Of a stretch of DNA of 64,000 bases, positions 1 to 8,940 are shown piece after piece. Position 1 is the first letter of the stretch; every line of letters begins with the position of its first letter. The translations under genes were made by a program, and so were the position numbers. This DNA is from CALCLY01 sp900552775 (GTDB lineage: Bacteria > Bacillota > Clostridia > UMGS1883 > UMGS1540). The stretch spans positions 1 through 64,000 of the forward strand of contig CALCLY010000016.1 of the NCBI GenBank assembly GCA_937966555.1, read 5' to 3'. The notes under the pieces were generated by a model that worked only from the letters and a program-made list of their open reading frames with translations, was not told the origin of the DNA and ran no database searches.

Positions 1-62
1 GGGCTCGAACCTATGACCCTCTGCTTGTAAGGCAGATGCTCTCCCAGCTGAGCTATGCGCCC
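1..62 (-). tRNA. tRNA-Val (UAC), 3' end cut by the window edge
   Basis: Read on the minus strand, the 5' acceptor strand GGGCGCA starts at 62, followed by the D arm GCTCAGCTGGGAGAGC. The anticodon stem TCTGC/GCAGA encloses the loop CTTACAA, giving anticodon UAC (Val). The T arm ends in GGTTCGAGCC. The 3' acceptor strand lies beyond base 1. A near-perfect promoter precedes it. Confidence 0.93.
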
Positions 63-95
63 ACGTGACCGCCACCATCATCAGCAACAGATATT

Positions 96-124
96 ATTAT
101 AGCAGAACTTACCCCAAATGTCAA
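96..124 (-). promoter_or_regulatory. Sigma-A promoter of tRNA-Val
   Basis: On the minus strand TTGACA (124-119) and TATAAT (101-96) are separated by exactly 17 bases. Both hexamers are consensus. They lie about 34 bases upstream of the tRNA 5' end. The rest of 63-279 is AT-rich and holds no gene that I can see. Confidence 0.85.
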
Positions 125-279
125 CACTTTTTTCAAACTTTTTTTATTTTTTTTTGCGAAAGTCCGAAAAAACCCACGGTTATGCAGTTTTAGAGCAAAA
201 ACCTTTTTTGAAAAAAGCGGATTTTACGGCTTTTTTTCGGAAAATACAGCCGCAAAACCCAAAAAAATAATTTAAAAGT

Positions 280-1542
280 TTATTTATTTAAAAGCCTTTT
301 AACTTTTTCCGCGGCAGCAAGCACCGCCGTTTTTCCCGATTCATACGAAAGCGCGCCCTGCATGTAAACCACATACGGCTCTCTCATGGGTGCATCCGCG
401 GTGATTTCTATTGAAGCGCCCTGCGTAAACGTTCCGGCAGCCATGATAACCTCATCGCCGTATCCGGGCATACCGGACGGCACCGGCGTTACAAAAGAAT
501 CTACGGGCGAACCCAGCTGAATGCCTTGGCAGAAAGCCTCCACCATTTCGGGAGAACCGAGACGCACAGCTTCTATTATATCCGCACGCGGTTCATCCGG
601 CAGCGGAGAAACATCAAACCCGAGCTTCTGCATAAGGGATGAGCAGAAAACCGCCGTTTTCATTGCCTGCGCAACCGTGTGCGGCGCCATATAAAAGCCC
701 TGAAGGATACTTTTTGACATTCCGAAATTACAGCCGCTTTCCATGCCGAGACCGGGCGCCGTGAGCGCGTCTGCCGCCATTTCAACAAGTTCTTCCCTGC
801 CGGCTATGTATCCGCCCGACTGCGCAAGACCGCCCCCGGGATTTTTAATAAGCGATCCGCCCATAAGGTCAACTCCGAGAGAGACGGGCTCGCGTTCCTC
901 GGCAAACTCGCCGTAGCAATTGTCACAGAACACATATACATCGCTTCGCACGCTCTTGATAAACTCCGCAAGTTCCCCTATTTCATGCACCGAAAGTGTC
1001 GGGCGGAATACATACCCCTTTGAGCGCTGAATCCACACAACTTTTATTGTTTTGTCCGACAAAGCCGCCCGTATTCCCTCTCTGTCGGGTGCGCCGTCTT
1101 TCAAGGGCACTTCTTTATAGTTTATCCCGAAAGACGAAAGAGAACCTTTTTCGCCGCGTATAACGCCGTGCAGCGTGTCATACGGCTCACCCGTTGCCGC
1201 AAGCATTGTATCGCCGGGGCGCAGCGCCGCAAAAAGCATGCACGAGAGCGTGTGTGTGCCCGAAACGAAATTCGGCCGCACAATTGCCGCTTCCGCACCG
1301 AATGCTAAGGCATAAACCTTATCGGCAGCTTCTCTCGCCTCATCGTTTAAGCCGTAACCCGAGCTTGCCGCAAAATGCACCGTACTTATGCGCGCGTCAT
1401 AAAAAGCCTTCTGCACACGCAAATGGTTTTTAAATGCCGTTTCGTCTATTTTATCGAATATCGGGCGCACGCTTTTTTCCGCTTCTTTTCCGAGCGCAAG
1501 CGTGCTCTGCGATATTCCGAGTTCTTCAAAAATACTGTTCAA
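280..1542 (-). CDS. Methionine gamma-lyase / aluminium-resistance family PLP enzyme
   Basis: A 420-residue cytosolic fold-type I PLP enzyme of the Alum_res (YnbB-like) family, related to cystathionine/methionine gamma-lyases. Visible marks are the substrate and phosphate region near residues 90-125 (SGTHTLSCML, EPYDTLHGVI), the PLP aspartate in FCDNCYGEF (205-213), and the likely Schiff-base lysine K233 in SLIKNPGGG. The length is normal for the family. The start is TTG, preceded by an AGGCAGG-like site about 8 bases upstream. It is monocistronic or the last gene of a run. The true substrate of this family is poorly settled, so a carbon-sulfur lyase role is an inference from the family. Confidence 0.88.
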   Translation of the reverse strand: MNSIFEELGISQSTLALGKEAEKSVRPIFDKIDETAFKNHLRVQKAFYDARISTVHFAASSGYGLNDEAREAADKVYALAFGAEAAIVRPNFVSGTHTLSCMLFAALRPGDTMLAATGEPYDTLHGVIRGEKGSLSSFGINYKEVPLKDGAPDREGIRAALSDKTIKVVWIQRSKGYVFRPTLSVHEIGELAEFIKSVRSDVYVFCDNCYGEFAEEREPVSLGVDLMGGSLIKNPGGGLAQSGGYIAGREELVEMAADALTAPGLGMESGCNFGMSKSILQGFYMAPHTVAQAMKTAVFCSSLMQKLGFDVSPLPDEPRADIIEAVRLGSPEMVEAFCQGIQLGSPVDSFVTPVPSGMPGYGDEVIMAAGTFTQGASIEITADAPMREPYVVYMQGALSYESGKTAVLAAAEKVKRLLNK

Positions 1543-1635
1543 AATATTAAGCCTGCCTTTTCATAAGTTTTTAAAAGACTTCGGAAAAGCAGCTGCCGGG
1601 CAGCCGTTTTTCCAAAGTCCCGTTTAAATTTTTTG

Positions 1636-2160
1636 CTACATGTTTGAAATCGAGTGCAGCAGCGCCAGAAGTGCCGCGCCGTACAATATAAATCCCGTGC
1701 CCAGAATCGCCGACACCAAAATAGCTCCCGTTATGGGTGCCGCCATGGAAAGTATTCCGAGCGCCGCGCAGACAATGCCCAGCAGTAGCGTCAGCCACCA
1801 GTTTGAAAAGCCTGCGTTTTTGAGGTCAAACGAGCGTACAAAGCGCTCTACCCCAAAAACTGTAAGCAGCAGTCCGAGTATAAATGTGAAAATCTGCGCC
1901 ACAAAAACGCCCTGATTCATAAACAAAATGCCTATCACGATATTAGAAATACCCGTAAAAAGCACCGCGCCCGATCCGACAAAGCCTCTCGCCGCAGAGA
2001 AATAGAAAACAAGAGCCGATATGCCCGAGGCTGCCATGAAAATCCCTATAAGCAGCGAAAGAGAGACAAGTGTTTCGGCAGGGTTTAAAAGCATAATTAT
2101 GCCGAGAACAATCATCAAAAGTGCGGAAATCACAATTGATATTTTAGAATATGTTTTCAT
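1636..2160 (-). CDS. HdeD/DUF308-family integral membrane protein
   Basis: A 174-residue protein made almost entirely of hydrophobic segments. About six membrane helices are visible (7-27, 33-53, 63-82, 88-106, 121-141, 146-166). This pattern and length match the HdeD/DUF308 family, whose members are linked to stress or acid tolerance, though the function in clostridia is unknown. The ATG at 2160 lies two bases after the stop of the upstream hydrolase gene, so the two are almost certainly one transcript and translationally coupled. No catalytic motif is present. Confidence 0.8.
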   Translation of the reverse strand: MKTYSKISIVISALLMIVLGIIMLLNPAETLVSLSLLIGIFMAASGISALVFYFSAARGFVGSGAVLFTGISNIVIGILFMNQGVFVAQIFTFILGLLLTVFGVERFVRSFDLKNAGFSNWWLTLLLGIVCAALGILSMAAPITGAILVSAILGTGFILYGAALLALLHSISNM

Positions 2161-2162
2161 AA

Positions 2163-3134
2163 TCAGTCAAACTCCTTCCAGAAATCTTTTACTGTTTTTT
2201 CATAGCCTTCGCGGTCTTTGAGATAGCTCATGGCATGGTCCGCGCCCGGCACGATAAACAATTTTTTCGGCGAAGCGCACGCTTCGTAATTTTCGTAAGT
2301 CATTTCAACCGGAACAAATTTGTCCGCTGCGCCGTGTATAAGCAGCACGGGAATACGCGTGTTTTTAAGAGCCGCAACGGTTGAATAGTCGGCAGCTCCC
2401 ATATTTATTTTTCTGCGGTAAAGCGCTTCGGCAATAACACCGCGGAGCCCGTAAGGCACGTGCAAATTTTTTTCCGCAACGTGTTTCCATATTGCGTGCG
2501 GCGAAGTAAATCCGCAGTCCGCCATGATTCCGTGAACATTCGGCGGAAGCTGAAGTCCGGCTGCCATAAGCACCGTTGTTGCCCCCATCGAAAGACCCGC
2601 AAGATATATCGGAATCTGTCTTCCGCAGCGGAGCGTTGCCCAGTTAACCCAGTCGGCACAGTCAAATCTTTCCGTAAGGCCCATGCCTATATGGCTGCCG
2701 CCGCTGCCGTTTTGACCGCGCTGTTCAACATACAGAACGCTGCATCCGTTTTCCGCCCAGAAATCCGACACGGCGCCGAAATCCTTGTGCCAGGAAGAGC
2801 GCCAGCCGTGAAACGCAATTATAACTCTTTCGGGGTTTTCCGCAGGGTAGAAATGCCCCAAAAGCCTGCATCCGTCGGACGCTGTTATTTCAACCGTTTC
2901 ATGCGGCTTGTTCTGCAGACGGAGAGAAGCTTCGGCGCATTCTTCGTCAAACTCGCCGCCGTCTCCTCCGCCCGAAATAAGCTTCCCGGCTTTTTTCATG
3001 ACTTTGGGCTGCTCGCGGTCAAGCGCTGTTTCGGCAAAAAGCTTTGCCGTAACATATGCCGACGCCGCCGCGGCTGCCGCAATTCCGCCCAGGATACCTG
3101 CCGCGGTAAGTATTTTTTTAGTTGTTGCTTTCAT
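2163..3134 (-). CDS. Membrane-anchored alpha/beta hydrolase
   Basis: A 323-residue serine hydrolase. An N-terminal hydrophobic segment (about 8-32, Ala-rich) looks like an uncleaved anchor or signal. The fold shows the oxyanion FHGW (108-111), the nucleophile elbow GLSMG (180-184, Ser182), a late Asp in IHGAADKFVP (Asp271) and His300 in GADHA. This is the complete triad of the YqkD/BAAT-like family of esterases and peptidases. The substrate cannot be read from sequence. It is the first gene of a two-gene unit with the DUF308 protein downstream. Confidence 0.85.
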   Translation of the reverse strand: MKATTKKILTAAGILGGIAAAAAASAYVTAKLFAETALDREQPKVMKKAGKLISGGGDGGEFDEECAEASLRLQNKPHETVEITASDGCRLLGHFYPAENPERVIIAFHGWRSSWHKDFGAVSDFWAENGCSVLYVEQRGQNGSGGSHIGMGLTERFDCADWVNWATLRCGRQIPIYLAGLSMGATTVLMAAGLQLPPNVHGIMADCGFTSPHAIWKHVAEKNLHVPYGLRGVIAEALYRRKINMGAADYSTVAALKNTRIPVLLIHGAADKFVPVEMTYENYEACASPKKLFIVPGADHAMSYLKDREGYEKTVKDFWKEFD

Positions 3135-3178
3135 GAAAATTCCCCCTTCATAAAAGATTATTCCCTGTAAACGCGAAT

Positions 3179-4483
3179 TTATTTCACAATATCGTTTTCG
3201 TTAAACGGATCGCCGCATTCGGGGCAGAATTTCGGCGGATTCTGAAGATCCTCGGGCTTCCAGCCGCACTTGTCGCATTTATATATAAGCGCGCCGGAAG
3301 GCTTCGGTGCACCGCATTCCGTGCAGAATTTTCCGAGATTTTTTGCACCGCACTTGCAAATCCATCCGTCCGAAGGCTGCGGAGCGCCGCACTCGGAGCA
3401 GAATTTGCCCATGTTGCCCGTTTTTCCGCAGGGACAGTTCCAGCCGCTTTGCGCCGGAGCCGACGCGTTCTGCTGCATTGAGAAAAGGGTCTGAGCCGAC
3501 GCTCCGCCTGCCGCCTGTGCCATGTTCATGCCCACAAAACCGCCGAGAGCGCCCATGCCGCCTTCGTTTGCCGCCGCGGTGCGCATAGCGTCCGCCTGGC
3601 TTCCCACAAGACGCGCGGCTGCCGTTGCCGGGTTTGTTGTCATGGCATTTTCTTCCCACTCGGTTATCTTTTTGCGCTGATCCTCCGGAATGGTTACGGA
3701 ATTAAAGCTGAGCGACACAATCTGCAAGCCGCGGCTCTCGCTCCATTCAGCCGCCAAAACGTTTTTAAGCTCATCGGATATCTCTTTTGTGTGCGCCGGG
3801 ATTTCCGAATACATAATTTTCTTTGCCGCAATTGCTGCCAGAGCGGGCTGCAGTGCGTTGCACAGTTCGCCGCGGAGCATATCCGTAAGTTCGGAACGTT
3901 CGTATACATCCGCAACGTTTCCGGCAACGTTTGTGTAAAAGAGCACGGGGTCCACAATTTTATAAGAATAAACGCCGTTGCATCTTAAATCAACCGAAAG
4001 TTTATATCCCAGATTTTCGTCCACCGTAACGCGGAACGGAATCGGGTTCTGCGTGCCGAATTTATTGTCTGTTATCTCCTTTGTATTGAAAAAGTACACA
4101 CGCTGGTCCTTTGCCGTGTCGCCGCCGAAAGTGAAACGCTTGCCCAAAGCCTCAAAGCTTTTCTTAACGCCTTCGCCGAAGCCGCCGTAAAACACGCTCG
4201 GCTCCGTGGAGGAATCGTAGACAAATTCGCCTGCCTCCGCGCATATTTCCGTAATTTTGCCCTGGTCTGTGATTATCATGCACTGTCCCTCGTTAACGGC
4301 AATTATAGAGCCGTTTGAAATAATATTGTCACTGCCACGGGTGTTTGAACTGCGCCCTCCGACACGTTTTTCCCCTTTTTTCATAAGAATATCGGAGCTG
4401 AGCGAATCACAGTAAAAGTATTCGCGCCACTGGTCGGCAAGAACGCCCGAAGCGGCACCTATACCTGCTTTTAAAAGTCCCAT
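3179..4483 (-). CDS. SPFH-domain protein with C-terminal zinc ribbons (YdjI-like)
   Basis: A 434-residue protein. Residues about 30-280 match the SPFH/band-7-type fold of the 'virion core protein' (YdjI) family. An Ala/Gly/Met-rich linker follows (about 280-345). The tail carries three zinc-ribbon-like cysteine clusters (CPCG...CSECG, CKCG...CTECG and CDKCG...CPECG; about 348-428). No signal peptide is seen. Homologs in Bacillus act at the membrane with phage-shock-like partners, but no such partner is adjacent here. ATG start. Family assignment is firm, the role is inferred. Confidence 0.85.
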   Translation of the reverse strand: MGLLKAGIGAASGVLADQWREYFYCDSLSSDILMKKGEKRVGGRSSNTRGSDNIISNGSIIAVNEGQCMIITDQGKITEICAEAGEFVYDSSTEPSVFYGGFGEGVKKSFEALGKRFTFGGDTAKDQRVYFFNTKEITDNKFGTQNPIPFRVTVDENLGYKLSVDLRCNGVYSYKIVDPVLFYTNVAGNVADVYERSELTDMLRGELCNALQPALAAIAAKKIMYSEIPAHTKEISDELKNVLAAEWSESRGLQIVSLSFNSVTIPEDQRKKITEWEENAMTTNPATAAARLVGSQADAMRTAAANEGGMGALGGFVGMNMAQAAGGASAQTLFSMQQNASAPAQSGWNCPCGKTGNMGKFCSECGAPQPSDGWICKCGAKNLGKFCTECGAPKPSGALIYKCDKCGWKPEDLQNPPKFCPECGDPFNENDIVK

Positions 4484-4550
4484 ATCAATTCTCCTTTTTA
4501 TTTTGAAGAGCCGATGCCCTTTGGTTTTTTATATTTTTTAAGCGCCTCGG

Positions 4551-5354
4551 TCAGATTTCGCTTTCAACATGCGCAAGCATTTTTTCAACATCGGTTACGC
4601 TCACCGTTGCAATGCCCGTGAACGGAAATTCCAAAGCGCGGCGAAGTTTTTCGGCGGCTTCTTCCTTTTTGCCGAGCGCGTAAAGCGTTTTTGCGTAGTT
4701 ATAATAAGGCGTCGGCGATTTTGGCGCGCGTGCCTCAATCTCTTTGTAATACTTTTCGCTTTCTTCGTATTTGCCGAGCATGTAGTATGTCTGAGCCAGG
4801 TTATCGGCTATTATGTCGTTTGAGCTGTCATATTTGTAAGCCTCAAGATTTACTTCAAGCGCCTTCTGAAACTCGCCGTTTTCAATAAGCAGAAAGCCGT
4901 AGTTGCAGTATGACACAACGGATTTGTATTTTTCGAAAACCTCCTCCGTCATTTGCAGCGCCTCACGGTTTTCTCCCTTTTTCCAGAGCAGCAGCGCATA
5001 GTTTAATTTGCACCTTGCTTTAACGTCATCGGGCTGCTTATAGGAAAGCACGGCGTTAAAAAGCTGCTCCGCCTTGTCAAGCTTATTCTCGCGCAGGCAC
5101 ATATATGCGTAATAATTTTTGTAGTCCGCTTTAAGTCTGCCGGTTTTATAAGCCTTTTCCAGAAGTTCAAACATTTTTGCGTTGTTTTTTCCGTAATTGT
5201 ACCTTGCGGCATAAACATAAAAGTCCGGCAGAAATTCGTAAATCATGTATACGGCGGCAATAACAAGCACGCCGAGACCGAGCAGAAAATTATATTTAAA
5301 CGCAAGTATTATTAATAAGGTAGGAATTAATATTCCGAAAAGTTTTTTCAGCAT
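4551..5354 (-). CDS. Membrane-anchored TPR protein
   Basis: A 267-residue protein. The N-terminus has two adjacent hydrophobic helices (about 5-22 and 26-44). Helix-turn-helix TPR units follow from about residue 60 to 245 (for example KCKLNYALLLWKKGENREA and NLAQTYYMLGKYEESEKYY). TPRs are protein-binding scaffolds, so no catalytic role is expected. The ATG at 5354 overlaps the TGA of the upstream Nudix gene by one base, showing translational coupling. A GTG one codon earlier (5357) is an alternative start. Confidence 0.8.
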   Translation of the reverse strand: MLKKLFGILIPTLLIILAFKYNFLLGLGVLVIAAVYMIYEFLPDFYVYAARYNYGKNNAKMFELLEKAYKTGRLKADYKNYYAYMCLRENKLDKAEQLFNAVLSYKQPDDVKARCKLNYALLLWKKGENREALQMTEEVFEKYKSVVSYCNYGFLLIENGEFQKALEVNLEAYKYDSSNDIIADNLAQTYYMLGKYEESEKYYKEIEARAPKSPTPYYNYAKTLYALGKKEEAAEKLRRALEFPFTGIATVSVTDVEKMLAHVESEI

Positions 5355-5779
5355 CACATATTCCCTTCCGCTTTTTCGTACGCCGAGAGTGCGCCCGAAA
5401 GTATTTTTTTGTCATTGTCAAATGTCACAAGATTCAGAGCGTCAGCCGCCGGCACCCACAAAGCTTCGGAGATTTCCTCAACCTGTCTGTGCAGTTCTCC
5501 GCCCGAAGGTGTTGCAAGAAAAAATATAACATCTTTCATCACGCCTTTTTTCGGGCTGTAGCGCGTAGAGCCGCGGAAATCGCCTATAAATTCCACCGAA
5601 AGACCCGTTTCTTCAAGTATTTCGCGGTGCGCGGTCATATGCTCCGTTTCGTCTTTTTCCACATGCCCTTTCGGGAAAGAATAGTGCATTCCGTTATTCA
5701 TTTTTACAAGCAAAACCTCTGTTTTGCCGTCTTTGCCGCGGCGCAGAATAACCGCTCCGCAGGATTTTTCCAAAGTCAA
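5354..5779 (-). CDS. Nudix hydrolase (Ap4A/(d)NTP-type)
   Basis: A 141-residue protein with a complete Nudix box at about residues 38-60: G, five residues, E, seven residues, REILEETGL. It hydrolyses a nucleoside-diphosphate-linked substrate with divalent metal. The compact size and EKSCGAV start resemble bacterial Ap4A-type members. I chose the TTG at 5779 because an AAGAGG site lies about 8 bases upstream and the product then begins like its family. The GTG at 5788 sits inside that site. A sigma-A promoter lies at 5800-5828. It is cotranscribed with the TPR gene. Confidence 0.88.
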   Translation of the reverse strand: MTLEKSCGAVILRRGKDGKTEVLLVKMNNGMHYSFPKGHVEKDETEHMTAHREILEETGLSVEFIGDFRGSTRYSPKKGVMKDVIFFLATPSGGELHRQVEEISEALWVPAADALNLVTFDNDKKILSGALSAYEKAEGNM

Positions 5780-5799
5780 CCTTATCACCTCTTTTATTT

Positions 5800-5828
5800 A
5801 TTTTATCATAAATACATTTTTTAGTCAA
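5800..5828 (-). promoter_or_regulatory. Sigma-A promoter of the Nudix-TPR pair
   Basis: Minus strand TTGACT (5828-5823) and TAAAAT (5805-5800), spacer 17. It sits back to back with the promoter of the pseudouridine synthase. Confidence 0.7.
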
Positions 5829-5894
5829 TCTATACATAGTTTATTTTACAAAATGTTTTAAAATTCGAGTATTTTGTCGCGCTTTATCTTTTAC

Positions 5895-5923
5895 TTGACT
5901 TTTTACATATTATATGTTAAAAT
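5895..5923 (+). promoter_or_regulatory. Sigma-A promoter of the pseudouridine synthase gene
   Basis: TTGACT (5895-5900) and TAAAAT (5918-5923) with a 17-base spacer, 28 bases before the chosen ATG. This placement argues against any start upstream of 5952. Confidence 0.75.
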
Positions 5924-5951
5924 GTACCGGAATAAATTCAGGGAGACTGCA

Positions 5952-6647
5952 ATGAGAATAAACAAATATATTGCATCGTGCGGCATATGTTCGCGCCGCC
6001 GTGCCGATGAGCTTGTAAAAAGCGGCGCCGTAACGGTAAACGGAGTTATTGTTACGGATTTTGCCGATATTGCGGAAAACGACACCGTGACCGTAAACGG
6101 CGAAATAATCGGACTTCAGAAAACAAAATATTACATTGCCTTAAACAAACCCGAGGGGTATATAACCTCTGTCGGAGACGACAGGGGCAGACCTGCCGTG
6201 ACGGATCTTGTTTCGGATTTAGACGCGCGCATTTTCCCCGTAGGCAGACTTGACTTTAACACAAGCGGACTGCTTCTTATGACAAACGACGGCGATTTTG
6301 CAAACCGCGTAACGCATCCGCGCAGAAACGTATACAAAACGTACATAGCTCACATAAAAGGCTTTCCGGACTATAAGGCGCTTAACAGTCTGCGCCGCGG
6401 CGTACTTCTTGACGACGGGAAAACGCTCCCGGCAAAAGCCGAGGTTATAAAGGCATACCCCGGAGGGTGCGATGTGAAAATTTCCATACACGAAGGCAGA
6501 AACAGGCAGATAAGAAGAATGTTTTCCGCACTCGGGTTTGAAGTTTTGTCGCTTTGCCGCACGGAAGTCGGCAACGTGATGCTCGGAAATATTCCGCTCG
6601 GAAGGTGGAGACATCTCACAAGCGGCGAAATATCATTTTTTGCGTAA
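5952..6647 (+). CDS. rluB: RsuA/RluB-family rRNA pseudouridine synthase
   Basis: A 231-residue protein that converts a specific uridine of ribosomal RNA to pseudouridine. An S4 RNA-binding domain occupies about 1-60 (RINKYIASCGICSRRRADEL). The catalytic domain follows, with the signature GRLDFNTSGLLLMT and its catalytic Asp (residue 101), then HEGRNRQIRRM near 185. The start is the ATG at 5952 with GGGAGA upstream. An earlier in-frame ATG would place the promoter inside the gene. The rluB symbol (23S U2605-type) is the usual one for this Gram-positive group, but rsuA-type specificity is not excluded. Confidence 0.88.
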   Translation: MRINKYIASCGICSRRRADELVKSGAVTVNGVIVTDFADIAENDTVTVNGEIIGLQKTKYYIALNKPEGYITSVGDDRGRPAVTDLVSDLDARIFPVGRLDFNTSGLLLMTNDGDFANRVTHPRRNVYKTYIAHIKGFPDYKALNSLRRGVLLDDGKTLPAKAEVIKAYPGGCDVKISIHEGRNRQIRRMFSALGFEVLSLCRTEVGNVMLGNIPLGRWRHLTSGEISFFA

Positions 6648-6672
6648 AACGCAGTGAAAGGAACTGAAAAGA

Positions 6673-7473
6673 ATGAAGGATATAGATGTATTTTATGCTC
6701 CGGCAGATGAAAAACCGCTCGACAACATGGTATCGGACGGCGGCTTCTGCGGAATTTTCAGAACAATAGCCTGTATAGGAGACAGCCTTTCCTCGGGCGA
6801 ATTTGAATCCCGGAAGGCAGACGGCACAAAGGGATATCACGACTGCTTCGATTATTCATGGGGGCAGTACATGGCACGCATGGCAGGCTGCAAGGTCTAT
6901 AATTTTTCCAGAGGCGGAATGACGGCGGAGGAATATGTTGAAAACTTTGCCGACAATAATAACTTGTGGTCAACCGATAAACTCGCGCAGGCTTATATAA
7001 TAGCGCTCGGCGTAAACGATATATTCGGCCGACATTCTGAGCTCGGCTCCGTCTCCGACATAGACACGGAAAATTATGAAAACAACGCAAAAACATTTGC
7101 CGGATATTACGGAAAAATCATTTCAAAATATAAAAAAATCCAGCCGAGAGCAAAATTCTTTCTTGTCGCCCCTCCCAGATGCGATGATCCCGAGCGCAAC
7201 CTCGACGGAGATAAAATCTGCGCTCTGCTCTACAAAATCGCGGGGCTTTTTGACAATGTGTATGTTATCGATCTTTGCAAATTCGGCCCCGTGTATGATG
7301 AGGACTTTGAAAAAAAATATTACCTCGGAGGGCATATGAATCCCATGGGATATCTGCTCACCGCAAGAATAATGTGCTCGTACATAGATTATATTATAAG
7401 GCACAATATGGAAGATTTCAGAAAGGTCGGCTTTATAGGCACCTCGTACGACTGTGAAGAAACGGAAATATAA
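6673..7473 (+). CDS. SGNH/GDSL-type esterase
   Basis: A 266-residue hydrolase with the SGNH blocks in order: GDSLSSGE (Ser38), SRGG (Gly81), GVND (Asn115) and GGHMNPMGY with catalytic His221. Such enzymes deacylate lipids, sugars or peptidoglycan acetyl esters. No signal peptide is visible, so an intracellular role is likely. AAAGGA lies ahead of the ATG. It follows the pseudouridine synthase by 25 bases and may share its transcript. It converges with the GNAT-like gene at 7635. Confidence 0.85.
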   Translation: MKDIDVFYAPADEKPLDNMVSDGGFCGIFRTIACIGDSLSSGEFESRKADGTKGYHDCFDYSWGQYMARMAGCKVYNFSRGGMTAEEYVENFADNNNLWSTDKLAQAYIIALGVNDIFGRHSELGSVSDIDTENYENNAKTFAGYYGKIISKYKKIQPRAKFFLVAPPRCDDPERNLDGDKICALLYKIAGLFDNVYVIDLCKFGPVYDEDFEKKYYLGGHMNPMGYLLTARIMCSYIDYIIRHNMEDFRKVGFIGTSYDCEETEI

Positions 7474-7488
7474 GCGGGATAAATAAAA

Positions 7489-7614
7489 GGGATATTAAAT
7501 CTCCGGAACGCAAGAAAAGACATAGTGTGCATAAAAGCCGCAACCCGATAAGGAAGTATTGGTTTTGAAAGCCGCAACCCGATAAGTGTTGCGGCTTTTA
7601 TGCACCCTCTTATT
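7489..7614. repeat. Intergenic repeat, copy A (hairpin plus conserved core)
   Basis: It begins GGGATATTAAATCTCCGGAA at 7489. A perfect 18-bp inverted repeat (7527-7544 with 7588-7605) encloses a 43-base loop. The 29-base stretch 7545-7573 is identical to 37050-37078. Inside copy A a 19-bp direct repeat (7535-7553 and 7568-7586) is also present. It lies between convergent genes, so it may act as a two-way terminator. Confidence 0.8.
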
Positions 7615-7634
7615 ATTGCAAATCGGGGCAGCGC

Positions 7635-8807
7635 CTACGGCAGAAAGACTCCGCCCTTGGCATAAAAATGCCCGCCTTCGCAAAGATATTTTTTAACGGC
7701 GCGCTGCATTGATGTTGTTTCCGGCAAATTCTTTAATTCAGGCTTGTCATATACATGGAACAAAAAACTAAAGCACGCATCTCCCGAAAGCAGCGGAAAG
7801 CCCGTGTATTTATCGGCAAAACGCGTTATATTTGATTCCTTACCCGTAATAAGACGCAGTCTCTTTTCGAGCATCCACGAAAAGCAGCAAAAGGCTTTAA
7901 AGCCGAATTCGGGATAACAGCTTGCAAAAATCTCCCGCGCTCTTTTATATGCTTCTTCACAAAGCTCAACCGTCAAAGGGTCTTCGGCGGGAATATGTAC
8001 GCTGAGTATTTTATCGCCGCGGCGAAGCACCTCGCGGGCGCCCTCAAGGGTTATTCTGTGAGGCTCGATTTCCCCGTATTCATTTGCGGCATAGCCAGAA
8101 ACAGCGCCGTTTTCTTCGGTTATTTCGGCAAAATACTTGCCTTCCTCATCCGTCTGCCCGGCAGAGCCCCAAACCATCCCGCTTTTATGCATATACTCGC
8201 CGTCTGCCAGAACTTTGAGTTCTCCGCCGCAGTCATACACGCGCATATGCTGAGAAAATTTTGACATTTCAAAATTAAGCCTGCCGATTCTTATGATATC
8301 GCCGTTCAGAAAATGCATGAACCACGAAGAGTAAATTCTTACGCCGCTTCTGCCGAACAGACCGTGATAATCGTTCATTTCATCTCCGAAGCAGCTCATC
8401 GTGCTTCGGATCACGTCCTCGGGAAGCTTGCGTTTTTCAAGATTTTCCGCCATTTCGTCCGCAAACAGCAGAAAAGAAAAAAGCGGGAGATGATCCGTTT
8501 CGGCACACTCTCTGTCGGGCAAAGTCATGGAGCAAAGCTCATGTCTTTCCTCCAAGATGCAGCCGAATATATAAACAAACAGCAGCAGATCTTCATCTTC
8601 CGATATAATCTTTGCCGCATTCTGCACATCGTCAAACCATTTGCCGAACATTCCGAATCTTTTTTGAAGAGAAGCAATCTTTCCTGAGTCAACCGCGGAT
8701 TTTCCGCATTTTTTGTAAAGCTTTTCACCCTTCTTATAAAATCCGAAAAAAGATTCGGGCGGATTAATTCCGAGTCTTTCGCAATATTTAATATATGAAG
8801 TATTCAC
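7635..8807 (-). CDS. GNAT-like acyltransferase-domain protein (NAT_N + GNAT_C type)
   Basis: A 390-residue cytosolic protein. The N-terminal half is helical. The C-terminal part (about 270-385) has features of the GNAT_C domain: CFSWMLEKRLRLI, then SNITRFADKYTGFPL and a final FYAKGGVFLP. In firmicutes these proteins are usually annotated 'acyltransferase domain-containing', with no known substrate. GTG start at 8807 with GGAGG 7 bases upstream. An intergenic repeat (copy A) follows its stop codon. The family call is by recall of the pattern only. Confidence 0.6.
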   Translation of the reverse strand: MNTSYIKYCERLGINPPESFFGFYKKGEKLYKKCGKSAVDSGKIASLQKRFGMFGKWFDDVQNAAKIISEDEDLLLFVYIFGCILEERHELCSMTLPDRECAETDHLPLFSFLLFADEMAENLEKRKLPEDVIRSTMSCFGDEMNDYHGLFGRSGVRIYSSWFMHFLNGDIIRIGRLNFEMSKFSQHMRVYDCGGELKVLADGEYMHKSGMVWGSAGQTDEEGKYFAEITEENGAVSGYAANEYGEIEPHRITLEGAREVLRRGDKILSVHIPAEDPLTVELCEEAYKRAREIFASCYPEFGFKAFCCFSWMLEKRLRLITGKESNITRFADKYTGFPLLSGDACFSFLFHVYDKPELKNLPETTSMQRAVKKYLCEGGHFYAKGGVFLP

Positions 8808-8863
8808 TTTTGTCCTCCCTTATTAAAAATAAAATCTTTCAGCAAAGAGCGGATATGTAATAA

Positions 8864-8905
8864 TAAAAAATCGACAAGCTCTGTCACACTTGTCAATTTT
8901 TGTCT
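8864..8905. terminator. Bidirectional terminator-like hairpin
   Basis: GACAAG (8873-8878) pairs with CTTGTC (8889-8894). The stem is flanked by an A-tract and a T-tract, so it could end minus-strand transcripts leaving the island as well as plus-strand ones. Confidence 0.45.
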
Positions 8906-8940
8906 ATACACTCAGAAAATGATGCAATTACGCAGAACAA

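Noticed and set aside
2460..3170. Plus-strand open frame of 236 codons
   Set aside because: It is opposite the alpha/beta hydrolase gene with an intact catalytic triad. Cys/Arg-rich low-quality protein.
7527..7605. CRISPR-like direct repeats (19 bp, twice)
   Set aside because: Only two units, part of a hairpin repeat, with no cas gene anywhere in the window.
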